Shown: positions 21,843 to 33,079, numbered from the stretch's first letter. The stretch: 64,000 nt of DNA from Narthecium ossifragum (GCA_963920575.1 OY986964.1:33351685-33415684); one strand, 5' to 3'. Numbers and translations: made by a program. Notes: generated from the letters alone by a model not told the origin.

Positions 21843-21883
21843 TTTTAAGCCCCCACTTACTTAAATTTTTAAATCCGCCACTG
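21843..21883. mobile_element. Broken end of a hAT-like element
   Basis: After the TTTTA duplication the plus strand runs AAGCCCCCACTTACTTAAAT to AAATCCGCCACTG. Reversed, this is CAGTGGCGGATTTAAAAATT, a common start of hAT-type elements. It abuts the truncated aquaporin exon at about 21884. The other end was not found. Confidence 0.45.
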
Positions 21884-22307
21884 AGTAGAAGGGTCCGGTG
21901 AGGACGGTGATGTTGCCGCCGAAGGCCAGGCCGAAGGTGACGGCGGGGTTTAGGAGGCCGCCGGAGATGTTGGCCACCATGGCGACGCCCACGAACAAGG
22001 CAAAGGCATGGGCTAGGGCGATGGCCACCAGCCCGGCTGGGTCCAGCGGTGCGTCCGTCGTCAGCTTAGCTGAAACAAATTAAACATCACAACCTATTAT
22101 AAACTCATCTAGCTAGCCTTTTTTTTTCCTATCGGTTTAATTAAGCTTTAAGCTTTTGGGTTAAATGGCACTTCGAAGACTCACCAAAAGAAATGCGGAT
22201 CCGACGCCGGCAAAGACAAAGAGAAGAGTGGCGATGAATTCGGCGAGGTACGCCTTGAGCGACACCGCGCTGAAGGAATCACCGAAGCTTCCGATTGCGA
22301 GGTTCAT
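21884..22307 (-). pseudogene. TIP2-like tonoplast aquaporin, truncated
   Basis: Exon 1 (22185-22307, -) starts MNLAIGSFGDSFSAVS and continues LKAYLAEFIATLLFVFAG, the N-terminus and first membrane helix of tonoplast intrinsic proteins, which conduct water and small solutes. Exon 2 starts at about 22069 after TTTGTTTCAG and reads [27 protein letters not shown] and [13 protein letters not shown] with the first NPA motif. The coding sequence then stops at a transposon end at about 21884, so helices 3-6 and the second NPA are gone. Joining the visible donor (GTGAGT) and acceptor shifts the frame, consistent with a 1-base loss at the exon-1 end. LLNPAV replaces the usual HLNPAV or HVNPAV. Confidence 0.82.
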
Positions 22308-25290
22308 GATTTTAGATCAGTTATAAGCTTCTGAGCTTGAGCTTGGATTCTCAACATAAGTTCATGGGCGGCTTTATAGCAGTGTCTCAAGTGCTGAACA
22401 AGCTTAATTCGTTGGCACCAGCATCCATTTGGCCCACTTACATATATATACAATACAATACGATACGATATATATAGCTCAAAATAGTGATGATGCCAGG
22501 AAATTGATAGCAATTGGGTTCAATTACTTGCGTGACAGGAATCAAACTATAGCTCCAAAGGCAATAAGATGAGAAGATGATGTGGCCTCTCTATCTTGAA
22601 CTGTTGTTCAAAATGCATGTGAATGTTTAGCCCACCAATTTTTTTGTTTTTTTTTTTTTGGGAAGAAAAATCCGACCTTTTATCCTTATTGGATAATGCC
22701 ATTTGTGTGAATAATCCTTGAGGCACGTTCAACATAAGATTTGTCTAGTCCATGCTAGCAATTAGTTATTTATGTTATTCTATAACGACGTTATTATTAC
22801 AGAGTATGTTTAGTTATTCAAATCATATGGGTTTTGAGGGATATCAGGGAATCTGGTCAGCATATTCTGGAATACAGGGTGGAAGGATGGGAAGTATTAG
22901 GTAATGTTCTAGGTAGTGGTTTGGGGTGTGCTATCTTGCTTACCATATATGATGTATTATCTCGTAATTATTATTAATATTATCATGGTCGGTTTAAATG
23001 ATTCTCTCGGGTTTGGTATTTCTTGAATCAACCATGCTTCTTAAAATCTTAATGGCCCCATCTTCTATTAGAAGAATACTCTCCAATTAGGCGGGCTCCA
23101 ATTGGGGCAGGTCACAATATATGGGCGAGGTTGGATTAGTACTGCATTACACAATTCAGCCCATATCGGATGCATGGCCGGCTAGTAACAACAATGTTGG
23201 ACTGGATCGGTCTCAATATAGGCCAGGACGTGATCCAATGGGCCACTACTACTACCCATTTAAAAGCCTCATTCGACAGAACAATGGTCCAGGTCAGTTG
23301 GGCTGGGTCAATGGGCTACAACCCATTAAAACTATCATTAAGCTCAATTGAAACTAAACAAGCCAAACTTGAACGTCAAACCTAAGCCCGAAATTAATTT
23401 GAAGACAATCCCGACCAAAAGCTAGACTCGATTGGGTTTAAGATTCAATATAAGTGGAACAGAGTTTAAAATACTCATGGTCATTGAAAACATGAAATAG
23501 GACTATAGGAGGGAAGATTTGAAACCAAATGATGATAGGGTTGCGAATGATCATGATTTCTTATAATATTTTTTTATGACAACCAACAAGAAGTGTTACT
23601 ATGATATGATATAATCCCTACAAATAATGTGTATTGACATTTTGGAGTTTTTGAGGGGGTAATATGCTATATTATCTCAACAACAAAAAAAGTTGTGTGT
23701 GTGTGTGGGGTTGTGTGTGTTCCCCCTTTTAAGATTCTTCACATCCGATCTAGTATTTGGAAGTCTCCGATTTGCTTGTGTTGTTTGGAGGTGTCTACAT
23801 ACTCGGAGCGAGTGGCATCATCCAATTTTCTTTATCCGGAGAATCTACTGTCTCTCCTCTTTTATGGGCTGTGAACTAGAATCTTTGTTATAGCCCAATA
23901 GGGACCCACGACACCAATAATTTAATGCGAGATAAGTGGGGGCCTGCCTCCTTTTTTCTGATCATATCTCTCCAGACTCTGTTCATGATAGTTCTCTGTT
24001 TAAGAACAAGTTGACATGAAATACACAACAAATTTATCGGGGAATTTTTTTTTATTTAAAGATCCTATATTAGGACCAGAAACGTTGTCATAACCCATCC
24101 AATTTTTTTTAAATGATCATGAGTTCTCACATATGAATAAGATTATTAGAAAATATTAATTTTTATTTATACAATATAATACTAACAAACTCATAGCGGG
24201 GCTATAAATGCATAACTCACGGTATCATATGAGATGGAGTTGGATTCAAGTTAAAGTTTGAGTCTTTAACCCCACTGATACCTGCTCCAAAAAAAAAAAA
24301 GAAAAAAAAAAGAAAAAAAAAAGAGAATTAAAAGTTCAAGTTGGGTCCACTGAAACATAAGTTTGCTAGTTGAGACAAAGGACAAAACAGTGGCACAGCT
24401 CAACATTTTGGCCTTTGGTGTTTAGGTGGGGGCAATTGTACATCTGCGTGTAGTCATATGAGTAGTCCATATGAGTAGCAGCAGTTTTTGTGCAGTTCCA
24501 GTGCTCATTGTTTCTGCTGCTTTATTTCCAAGTGTGTTAATATTTGGAGTATTCTACTGAGAGTCTGAGATGTCTCATCGTTTCCTTGAGAACTAACTCT
24601 CATCATACTTAACTATATATATATATCTGTGACACATCTGGACATGCAGCGTAGGATTGAAGGATTCTTCTTATTGGAGGATCCGGTTAACTCATCCAAC
24701 GGCTCAGATGGAAAACCCATCATCATCATCATCATCATCAGCATCATCATTTTCTCCGTAGAAAAAACTACTAGCTGGAATAGGATTGATTGAACTAGTT
24801 TTGGGAAAGATTATATAGGTTGCCAATATATATGCCTAACATTTTTATGGTAAACTTTGCGTTGGTTTCTTAGTTGGAAAGCAAAGTTGATTTGAAGTAT
24901 GAAAGTTGCGTAAAATTGACTTGACTTGTCTGATTAGGATTAAGATTTAAGAGCAACCAACCATTATGTCACTATATATATATATGTTAGAGAACAACCA
25001 ATTAAGAGCAACGACTCTTCTACTTTATAGTGAATTTTTTCCCTGATATTTTTCCATCAGTGATCTCCAAGCTGCAGGTACTCTCCTATCTAGTGGCCTA
25101 TCATCGATCTTCTCGCTTTTGCATGTCATTAATTAGAATATAGTTTTCTTTTTTCTTGAAACATACAATTACGGCCCGTTTGGTATGGGTTTAGAAAAAA
25201 GGGGGAAGGGGCTAGAGCCCCACATGCAACAGATTATTTGACTATATATCTAGACACACTGTTTCGGGATAAAAAACCCAATATAAACTG
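22308..25290. other. Spacer without recognisable genes
   Basis: AT-rich, with no convincing coding frame on either strand. It includes short (TG)n at about 23695-23720, an A-rich stretch at 24290-24325 and a (CAT)n run at 24718-24750. The base before the A-rich stretch ends a region (about 24235-24290) with a weak B-box-like AGTTTGAGTCT, so a decayed SINE is possible. At 25172-25205 there is CGGCCCGTTTGGTATGGG, a MITE-end-like scrap. Confidence 0.5.
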
Positions 25291-25571
25291 CTATGGTCCT
25301 CACCTTTCACAACACAACACCTGTCTCCTTTTGCCAGCCCGACACATGAGAAAATCTCATCATTTCCCATGATGCTCACCCTCTCTCCTTTCCTACAGCA
25401 TACACATCCTATCCACGTGTCATTTTTTTGCTATGGTCCCCACCTTTCCCAACACAACACTTGTCTCCTTTTGCCAGCCCGACACATGGGAAAATCTCAT
25501 CTTAACCCATGCTGCTCACCCTCTCTCCTTTCTTACAGCATACAACATCCTATCCACGTGTCATTTTTTTG
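25291..25571. repeat. 140-bp tandem duplication
   Basis: Two copies, 25291-25430 and 25431-25571, each beginning CTATGGTCC, passing through TTGCCAGCCCGACACATG and ending ATCCACGTGTCATTTTTTTG. They differ at about a dozen positions. Each carries a CACGTG E-box/G-box core. Confidence 0.85.
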
Positions 25572-25714
25572 TGGCCACACGTGTTCAGGTCCTATGTGGC
25601 ACCAGGTGTGCTACTAATGTCAGTGAAATTGCACATTTGCTGAGAAAATTCATCCTTTTTATGAATTTTTACTCAAATCATTTTCGCTGATATGGAATTT
25701 GTTCTCTCATGAAT

Positions 25715-26225
25715 TTTTATCATTCCGAGAATGATAAAAAGGAATTTCCGAGAATGATAAAAATGAATTTTTATCATTCTTGAAATGATAAAAATGAAAT
25801 TCTCGAAATGATAAAAATGATAAAAATTCATTTTTATCGTTATCGGAATGATAAAAATGAAATTCTCAGAATGATAAAACTGAATTTTTATCATTCTCAG
25901 AATGATAAAAATGAAATTCTCGGAATGATAAAAATCAATTTTTATCATTCTCGCTCGGAATGATAAAAATGGGATACATGACTTTTATTCTCATTTTTAT
26001 CAATGATAAAAATGGCATTATCATTTTTATCAATGATAAAAATGGGATGCATGACTTTTTGATTATCAATGATAAAAATGGGATTATCATTTTTGTATTA
26101 TCATTTTTATCAATGATAAAAATGGGATTCATGAGTGCTATGATTCTTATTTTTATCAATGATAAAAATTATTTTTATCAATGATAAAAATGGAATGAAT
26201 GACTTTTTGGTTCTCATTTTCATCA
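25715..26225. repeat. AATGATAAAAATG minisatellite with strong inverted symmetry
   Basis: A 0.5-kb array built from the words GAATGATAAAAATG and CATTTTTATCATTC in both directions. Units such as ATTTTTATCAATGATAAAAAT are themselves near-perfect palindromes. The array could form a long series of hairpins or cruciforms. It directly precedes the PPR-like fragment. Open frames here are artefacts of the repeat. Confidence 0.85.
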
Positions 26226-26235
26226 AAGAAACAAT

Positions 26236-26541
26236 TCAAGAGCTTCCCTCCCTCACCCTCCCGACATCCGACCACCGTTCTTTCGCCGCATAGACATTGG
26301 ACAAGAGCACATAGTCACCGCAACCATTTGATCCCATTTCGGACAACTTTTGCGACACAATCTTGGCCATAACAACATTACTAGGGATCGAGACATGTTT
26401 TGGTTGCCTCGAGCCCTCATTAAGACTGATTCGCAACTTTTCAACTGAATCTTGCATCACTATGTGTGGATTTATTTGGAGTTGAACAACATCAGAGAGA
26501 GCAGAAGATACCCAAATTCCACTGATGTCCATAGTTTTCAT
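26236..26541 (-). pseudogene. PPR protein C-terminal fragment
   Basis: The minus strand encodes NVVMAKIVSQKLSEMG, then GDYVLLSNVYAAKERWSDV and GRVREGSS. This is the end of the last PPR repeats and the E motif of PLS-class plant PPR proteins, which bind organelle RNA. The preceding LSLNEGSRQPKHVSIP resembles the usual LLGACR.HGNVELG only faintly. No PPR array, E+ or DYW domain adjoins it, so this is a stranded fragment. It sits beside the repeat array at 25715-26225. Confidence 0.6.
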
Positions 26542-26984
26542 ACTAATTAAGAGACAGCTCAGTTCAGTGAACAGAATAACCTATGATTGATATACAACTT
26601 CATTTGCCAACACAGCAGGGCTTCAACTGAATATTGCATCACTACCTTGTTCTCAATCGGAGAGAGCAAAACATGACCAGATAAAACTCAAATCATTGCC
26701 GTACTTTACATGCTAATTTAAGAGACACATAAGCCCAATTTAATTGACAACCACAAGTTTACTCCTTTAAACAATAGCTATAGCACTCTAATATATGAAT
26801 ACTTTTCAGAGCTTTCAATCTTGTAGCAGGATGATGCTGTTTTCATGGCATGCGCGTCGTCCCGTAATCCTGATCTTTCGGAGGAGAGAGAAGGTCGCGA
26901 TTGAGAATGAGGTAAGGCTGCTGATTAGATGAGTTTTTTTATCAAATAAGCTTTTAATAGGATTTTGGAATGACAAAGGTCACT

Positions 26985-27180
26985 AAATTGGGTATATCAC
27001 CAATTAATCCTAGAAAAAATGGGATTAAAAGGGAAAAGGGTTAGAAAAAATGAGATTAATGAATAAGGATAAGAAAAAGTAGAGTGATAGTGGTAACTGG
27101 AATGAAGATAAAATAGTAATTATTACTTTTGTTGTTTGAGGATATGAGTAGGATCCGCTTTAACCCCATACCAAACAGGG
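26985..27180. mobile_element. MITE fragment of the CCATACCAAACAGG family
   Basis: GAAAAAATGAGATTAATGAA, AAGAAAAAGTAGAGTG and the end TTAACCCCATACCAAACAGG are the reverse of the interior and end of elements at 4430 and 55136. Only one end is clear. Confidence 0.4.
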
Positions 27181-27225
27181 GCTCACAGTGTGTTTGGTTG
27201 CAAGAAGTATATATATATATATACT

Positions 27226-27386
27226 CAGGGGCGGACCCATTCACAAATCGGGGGGCTTGGCCCCCCTTAATTTTTTTTTTAAAACTTAACCTTCTGTGGG
27301 CCCCTCGCCTCTCACCCTTACCCACAGTGCCCCTGCCCCCCCTCCTCCCTTGACCCCCCTTACTTGAGGGGCCGGGTCCGCCCCTG
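27226..27386. mobile_element. hAT-type MITE, 161 bp
   Basis: It starts CAGGGGCGGACCC and ends GGGTCCGCCCCTG, a 13-bp perfect inverted repeat. Eight bases TATATACT are duplicated at 27218-27225 and 27387-27394, the hAT signature. The interior is C-rich and non-coding. Confidence 0.92.
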
Positions 27387-27483
27387 TATATACTAGAGAC
27401 AAGTGACTTGCAAAAAAATATGATTCCTTGAAGTAGCTTTTTAGAAAGCATGGATCGATCAAATAGTCATTAATTTGGTTAAG

Positions 27484-27508
27484 ATATATATATATATATA
27501 TATATATA
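27484..27508. repeat. (TA)n microsatellite
   Basis: A run of about 12 TA dinucleotides, AT-rich on both sides. Confidence 0.85.
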
Positions 27509-28203
27509 GAAAGCATAGGTAAGTATGAATAAGGAAAACACAGGAGTTATTTTCTAAAAAAATTAAAATAAATCTCACAACCAAAAACTTAAAAAGTTTC
27601 TCGAAATTAAGTACCTACTTGTTTCATTTTCTGATCAATATGCTTTTTTTTAAACTAAATACTTCACTTGTTGAGATTCATATGAACTGAAAGCAACGTA
27701 ATCGAAATTTAATCCCAGCCAGTGATTAAATTATATTTTGTTTAAAGCTAATTTATAGTTATATAGCTACAGTAATAGCAGTCCTTCTATCTTCAATGTA
27801 CGTAAAATAACAAATTTAATTACAAGATCCGTATGTGGTGCCAATTATTACATGTGCATCTATCGTCATCTCCAGTACCTCTTTCTTCTGTACACTGACG
27901 TGACTGAAACAGTACGTCTTGTTTGCTGAACTGTTCCCCCTTTCTCTCATTAACAACTATATATTACTAGGCTAAATTCTTCTTACTTGATCTGGAATTG
28001 TTCAACAACTTGAACCCTTCCCCAAATCCAAAGCCAAAGCCATACTCCCATAAATATGGTGTAATTTAGCTTTCACTCAACCAAATTCCCATATATTTCT
28101 TTCTTAGTAGCTAGCTTTTTGTCTGCATTTGTCCATCTGCAAGCAGCCAATGCCCCTCCTCTCACAACCTTATATTATGCTGCTGCATCTGATGCATGTG
28201 ACT

Positions 28204-28236
28204 TTCTCTCTCTCTATCTCTCTCTCTCTCCCTCCT
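28204..28236 (+). promoter_or_regulatory. (CT)n tract in the 5' leader of the OVATE gene
   Basis: A run of TCTCTCTCTATCTCTCTCTC just upstream of the ATG at 28254. Y-patch and CT tracts are common in plant core promoters and leaders; any function here is inferred. Confidence 0.4.
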
Positions 28237-28253
28237 TAATTTCCTCTGCAAAA

Positions 28254-28925
28254 ATGGAGATGGCAAAGCCCAAGTTGATCAAGTCCCCCATGAAAGCCAT
28301 CCATCAAGCCATCACCAGATTCAGACCCAGTGCTCAAGCCAACTGCATCAAAGATGCCGGAGGAGCTGGCTCATTCAGAGGAACCATTGGAGTTGCAGGA
28401 GAAGTGGAAGAGCCTTGTGCAAGCTCCAATTCAATGTGCTACACACCTCCATCATCATCAACAACTGGCTCAAAATCTTATTGTTCCAATGACTTCAAAG
28501 AAGAGGACATGAAGGGGATTAATGTGTCCGGCGCCGAGCCCGAATTGGCGGTTCTGAGAGGCCCGGCGAACGTTGGCCGGTTCTTCTTCTCGCCGCGGAG
28601 CACCAAATCGATAATGGAGGAGGCCAAAGCCGAACATAGTGCGTCAGGGATGGCGGAAACAGGGGCGGCAGCGCCGGGATTCTACGAGGAGAGCACGGCG
28701 ATGGCATTGGCATCCAACGACCCGTACTGGGACTTCCGGGTGTCTATGGAGGAGATGGTGGAGGCGCACCAGCTGCGGGAGTGGCCGCGGCTGCAGGAGC
28801 TGCTGCAGTGCTACCTGAGGCTCAACGAGAAGAAGACCCACAGGACCATAGTGCTGGCCTTTGTGGATTTGCTCATGCAACTCATGGCGCCACAAGACAA
28901 TAAGGATGATGATCATGAGCTATGA
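28254..28925 (+). CDS. OVATE family protein (OFP) transcriptional regulator
   Basis: A 223-aa intronless gene. OFPs are plant nuclear repressors that bind KNOX/BELL homeodomain and TONNEAU1-recruiting-motif proteins and shape fruits, leaves and vessels. The diagnostic OVATE domain (DUF623) is at about residues 155-212: SNDPYWDFRVSMEEMVEAH, then WPRLQELLQCYLRLN and THRTIVLAFVDLLMQL. The N-terminus (MEMAKPKLIKSPMKAIHQAI) is basic, and residues 25-150 are Ser/Gly-rich and low in order, as usual. The start is the ATG at 28254, in AAAATGG context. The frame is open further upstream only through the CT-rich leader. Length and arrangement (long N-tail, OVATE near the C-terminus, acidic end) fit the OFP13/15/16/18-like group. 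The exact subgroup is not certain. Confidence 0.92.
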   Translation: MEMAKPKLIKSPMKAIHQAITRFRPSAQANCIKDAGGAGSFRGTIGVAGEVEEPCASSNSMCYTPPSSSTTGSKSYCSNDFKEEDMKGINVSGAEPELAVLRGPANVGRFFFSPRSTKSIMEEAKAEHSASGMAETGAAAPGFYEESTAMALASNDPYWDFRVSMEEMVEAHQLREWPRLQELLQCYLRLNEKKTHRTIVLAFVDLLMQLMAPQDNKDDDHEL

Positions 28926-29184
28926 CGTACTACACCAATCAATCAATCATCATGATGCTGATCTGATGATTTGATGGTGAGTAGTAAGTAGTAACAAAGA
29001 TGATGACTCTTCTTAGCTACATTGAGTGAGATTTTATTCTTTTCTGAGATAGTTATGATCATTAATTAATATAGCTACATAGCTGAGTAGTTATGCTGTT
29101 CCTTCATTTCTTATATGACTGTTCTCATCATGAGTTATATGGAGTGTTGAGAGTTATTAGACTATTAGTGCAGGGTGAGCTGAA

Positions 29185-29224
29185 AGAGAGAGAGATCGAG
29201 AGAGAGAGAGAGAGAGAGAGAGAG
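29185..29224. repeat. (GA)n microsatellite downstream of the OVATE gene
   Basis: A run of AGAGAGAGAGATCGAGAGAG continuing in GA units for about 40 bases. Such sites are often polymorphic. Confidence 0.85.
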
Positions 29225-30050
29225 TTGCATGCCCTGTTGCAGCCTTGCAGTTACTTCAGTTCAGGACTTTAGCAAGCAGAGCCACATGACCTAAAGATCA
29301 CCAAAAGATCCCCTGCCTCCTATCTGATCTAACTAACCCTCACCAACCCAACCACCCACCCCAGCTCTCTCTATCTCGCCACTGTTGTGTTTAATTTAGT
29401 TCAGACTGTTCAGTCGTGCTCACTGATGAAAGAGGGATAGCTAAAGTGGCAAATGGGCACTGGCCACCCAGTTATATTGTCTGCACATCATCATTTAATG
29501 GAAGGTGAGTCAGCATGTGCATTGCCTGACCAGCAAGCTGACCTTGCTTGACAGGTGGAACAAGGTTAATTTCATAGCCACATTCTGAATTCCGAGTGAG
29601 TCCTCCATTAATTTCATAAACCACGTGGCAGTCTATATCGCATCCCCCACGACCTGATCCATCACCACGATTGACCTCAGTAACCGGTACCCCAGGTGCG
29701 AGATCTATACTACGCTCCCAGAGAGCGAAATGGTAGGACGGATGCCATTCCATCTCTAGGTGGTGTAGGAGATCCAGGAGTTTTGGAAAGCATGGGTAGT
29801 TTTGTACCTTGTAATTAGAACTAATTAAAAAAAAAACTGGTACCCTACGCACGTAGGGCCCAAAATTATACTCTCCTCTCTTTAAGGCCCATCCAAACAA
29901 AATTTTCTACATGATTATATAAAGTCAAGAATTCGAACCAAGATCATGCAGAAGACATTTTAACAAATCAGGTGGTAACCATTCTTGCACATGCTACTCC
30001 ACTGCCGTGATAATGAATTTGCTAAACTGAAATCCAAAATTTTTAACCCG
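29225..30050. other. Spacer without recognisable genes
   Basis: No convincing frame. On the minus strand near 29930-29945 GGTTCGAATTC resembles a Pol III B box, but no A box or A tail in the right place was found, so no SINE is called. Confidence 0.5.
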
Positions 30051-30058
30051 CCTGGTGG

Positions 30059-31545
30059 TAGGGGTGTCCAACTGGGCCGGCCCGTGTAGGTTGGAGGCAA
30101 TACACGGTCCGGCCCTGGTAAGCATCCGGATCGGACCGAGCCAGTGTCGGGCCCAATAGGTCTTCCACCCGGTCCGGTCCAATATGACCCTGCCCGGTTT
30201 GGAGATTAGGCTGGACCGGACCGGACTTCCGGTTCTTTAAAACAAAAAAAAATCATGTGGAGTCCCACTGCACCGGACATATTCATCTCTCGCGCGGCCC
30301 ATTACACCAAACGACCACCACGCACTCCGCGCGGGGGACCACCCCCATCTCTCGCCGGATCCGAGCCCTTCCTCGCCACAACGACCCTCCTCCGACCCCG
30401 TCCAGGCGGGATCCGCCGTAGAGCCGCCCTGTCCCTCGCTAGCGGAGGTCTTCCAAGGGGATCGGGTGGATCGAGGCGACCGGCGGCGAGGTGGATGGAT
30501 CGCGTGACGAGGAGGTTGGATCATGGACGACGGTGAGGTCGGTGAAGCTTGGGCGCGGGGATCTGGTGGTGTGGAAGCCGGTGGAGGTTGGAGGAGAGAT
30601 CAAGTGGTGTGGAGGCATCGACGGAGGGAGCGGAGGGGTGCAGCGTGTCCAACTGTCCATCTTCTCTTCTCCGGTGACACCGCCGGCAATGAACACTCCA
30701 CTACCACTCCACGCTACCCCAACCTCTCCGCTACCATTTCCCAGCAACCCACAGCCCCCCCGACACCTCCAACGACCTCGTAGCATCTCGTGACCTTCCA
30801 CTACCCCCTGTGACGCCTCCAAGCTCCATTCCGGCGTCGTCCTCCTCTTCGATGGAACCCAACCCCCTCGAGCTCGAGCATGACCTCTCTCTCAATCCGG
30901 CGTCGCTATCATCGGAAATCGTTGCCTCCAGCCACCTCGACCTCCACAAGCTTCAGATATGGATATATGCAATCCCCCGATTCCTCCTTCTCCATTCCCG
31001 GTGAGATCTGGCCCGATCTAGCTATCGCTCGCCCTCCTCTCTGAACCCGGTGCTGCCACCACCTTTAACTCACCGCCTTCGACCTCTTTCCTCCTCCTAA
31101 ACCCTAGATCCGGCAACATCTTCACCTCTCGACCTCTCCTTCTTCATCTTCAGCTCAAATCCACCGTTGCGACGGCTGTAGAGCGGTAGATGGAGAGATG
31201 GGGGCAGGGGGGAGGTGGAAGCGTCTACGAGGCGTGGCACTGGGGGAGGTGCTCGGAGGAGGATGACATCGACAACGGAGGTGGAGGAGAACCCGGCCCG
31301 CCTCCGGATCAGCGTTGGCTCCGGAGAGGAGAGGAGAGTAGGACTGGACCATAGGTGATTGAGTATAAATTATTTTTTTTAAAAAAATTCATTGGTGATC
31401 GGCTCCCCGCCGAGTTTTTGACCCTGGCCCTGAACCCGGATAAGGCCAGTCGGCCCAACACTCGGACCAGACTGGGCTATGGCCCAGGCGAGCCCGAGTT
31501 GGAGTCATACCGGGCTAGGCCATTTGGGCTTTTTGGACAGCCCTA
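30059..31545. mobile_element. hAT-like non-autonomous element, 1.49 kb, with GC-rich cargo
   Basis: It begins TAGGGGTGTCCAACTGGGCC and, reversed from the right, TAGGGCTGTCCAAAAAGCCC: imperfect inverted ends. An 8-bp duplication CCTGGTGG is at 30051-30058 and 31546-31553. The subterminal parts are rich in CCGGACCGG and GGCCC words. The inner 30250-31350 is GC-rich with several overlapping open frames on both strands but no transposase motif. This may be captured promoter or exon sequence. Confidence 0.85.
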
Positions 31546-31559
31546 CCTGGTGGGCTGGG

Positions 31560-32100
31560 TTTGGGTCTAAACATTACATCGCTAACTCGCTAAGAAGGTG
31601 GGATTGGGCTGCACAAATATGTACCTATCGTGACGGATAATATCCATACTGGGCTGGGTCCGTGGACCAGCACGAATCCAATCCAAGTCAACCCATTACT
31701 CGGTTTACAAACTAAACCACTGTGGCTAGATATAACGCATCCGAACCACCCTAGCTTATGGTATCTTGAGCCAACTCTTCAAAAAAAAAAGATAGATTAC
31801 AATACGTGTTTATCTTATACCTATCTAAACGGAAGGTGGGTGAACATACCAATCAGGCAATCATGATAGAAGAAAATATTTAATGAGAGCTTGGCATCAT
31901 GTCAGTCCGCGTCCAGTTCCACTCAAAAGAGTGGCACATCATTATTTTTTATTTTGTTATTTGATCACATCATGAATAATATTTTGTTAAATTTCATCAC
32001 GATGTTTGATATATATCAGTTCATTTTGATTTGAGATCTCATTAAAATCATTTAAACTTATTTGAAACTAAACTATACTTCCCGCTTAGAAAAAAAAAAA
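31560..32100. other. Spacer without recognisable genes
   Basis: AT-rich sequence with no supported coding region. A run of A at about 32085-32101 precedes the next MITE. Confidence 0.5.
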
Positions 32101-32128
32101 AGGTCTTCCAACTCACATTTATCTCACT

Positions 32129-32275
32129 AGGTCCGTTTGGATACACGGAATCCGCCGGGATCCCATGTATCCGGTGAACGCGCGGATCTCGCACCCTGCG
32201 TTTGGGTTCGGCGTCCGCTCGAATCAAGCAGACGCCACGGGATACCGCGGATCCCCCGGTAGCCAAACGCGCCCT
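32129..32275. mobile_element. MITE with GGTCCGTTTGGAT / AGCCAAACGCGCC ends
   Basis: Inverted ends GGTCCGTTTGGATACACGGA and CCGGTAGCCAAACGCGCC surround a GC-rich 110-bp core with GGGATCCC and GCGGATC words. CTA on the left and TTA on the right could be a mutated PIF-type duplication. Confidence 0.55.
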
Positions 32276-32391
32276 TAAGTATCTTCTCACATAAAAATAC
32301 ATTGCATTGGCCACCTGAGAACCCAAATAAAAAAGCCTATATGAATGTGATATTTATTAGTGTATGGACGAAAAGGTATAACTAGAAATAG

Positions 32392-32690
32392 GAATTATTT
32401 TTTTCAATAATAGTATTTTAATAAAAATATTATTAATATATTCATGTGGAGAAAATATTGATGTGGATATGTCTCCTTTGATCACATCAGCGCCATGCTG
32501 ACGTGACCTTTCATTTTTTTAATCTCGCCAATCAAGCCGTGGAGTTACGTCTTCAAGTTAAAAAATAAAAGGCCATGTCACCGTGGCGTTGACGTGGCCA
32601 GATGAGACATATCTCCATTAATATTTTCTCCGCATGTATAAATTAATAATATATTTTTAAAAATAATGTTATTTTTTTAAAAAATTTCCC
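32392..32690. mobile_element. Mutator-like MITE with long TIRs, 0.3 kb
   Basis: Long inverted arms: left includes TATTAATATATTCATGTGGA and GAAAATATTGATGTGG; right, reversed, includes TTAATTTATACATGCGGAG and AAAATATTAATGG. The target word TAGAAATAG (9 bp, or 10 with a leading C) is at 32383-32391 and 32691-32699. The core carries GGAGTTACGTCTTCAAG. A larger relative is at 57640-58395. Confidence 0.8.
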
Positions 32691-33025
32691 TAGAAATAGT
32701 GTAACTGCCCAAAATACTTTTTGTATACATGGGGGTGTTGGCTTGGTAGTTGGCCTACAAACAAGATTAACACGTTCAAATTAGGCACTGTGAAGTCCAA
32801 TTAGGCACTAAGATGGTCCAGCTACGTTTCTTAGTATCACATCATGTGGATGGATGGTAGTTATAGCTAAGAATAGGATCCATGGACCATGGGCACCTAG
32901 GATTTTCCTCTGAGGTATGAAGATTGAGTTCCAACCATTTCTATTTCTTGATCAGTAGTTTTTCTTGGTCAGTATGTTTTCACATCACACAAGATAATTT
33001 AATCTTATCATGCAATTCTTAACAT

Positions 33026-33079
33026 TGTAATTACTTAGCCTTCGGGCTTATCTTTTAAAAAGAAAAAGAAAAAAAGAAG
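33026..33079 (+). mobile_element. 54-bp LINE 3'-end insertion with 35-bp target duplication
   Basis: The segment 32991-33025 (AAGATAATTTAATCTTATCA...) is repeated at 33080-33114 with one mismatch (C/G). Between them lie 54 bases, TGTAATTACTTAGCCTTCGG, then GCTTATCTTTT and an A/G tail. GCCTTCGGGCTTATC matches the LINE tails at 6816-6849 and 11566-11585. This is a target-primed insertion that kept only the tail. Confidence 0.87.

Noticed and set aside
29925..30000. Possible SINE with a minus-strand B box GGTTCGAATTC
   Set aside because: No convincing A box at the right spacing and no A tail or duplication.
30237..30822. Candidate genes within the hAT-like element
   Set aside because: Overlapping frames on both strands without motifs; kept only as possible captured sequence.
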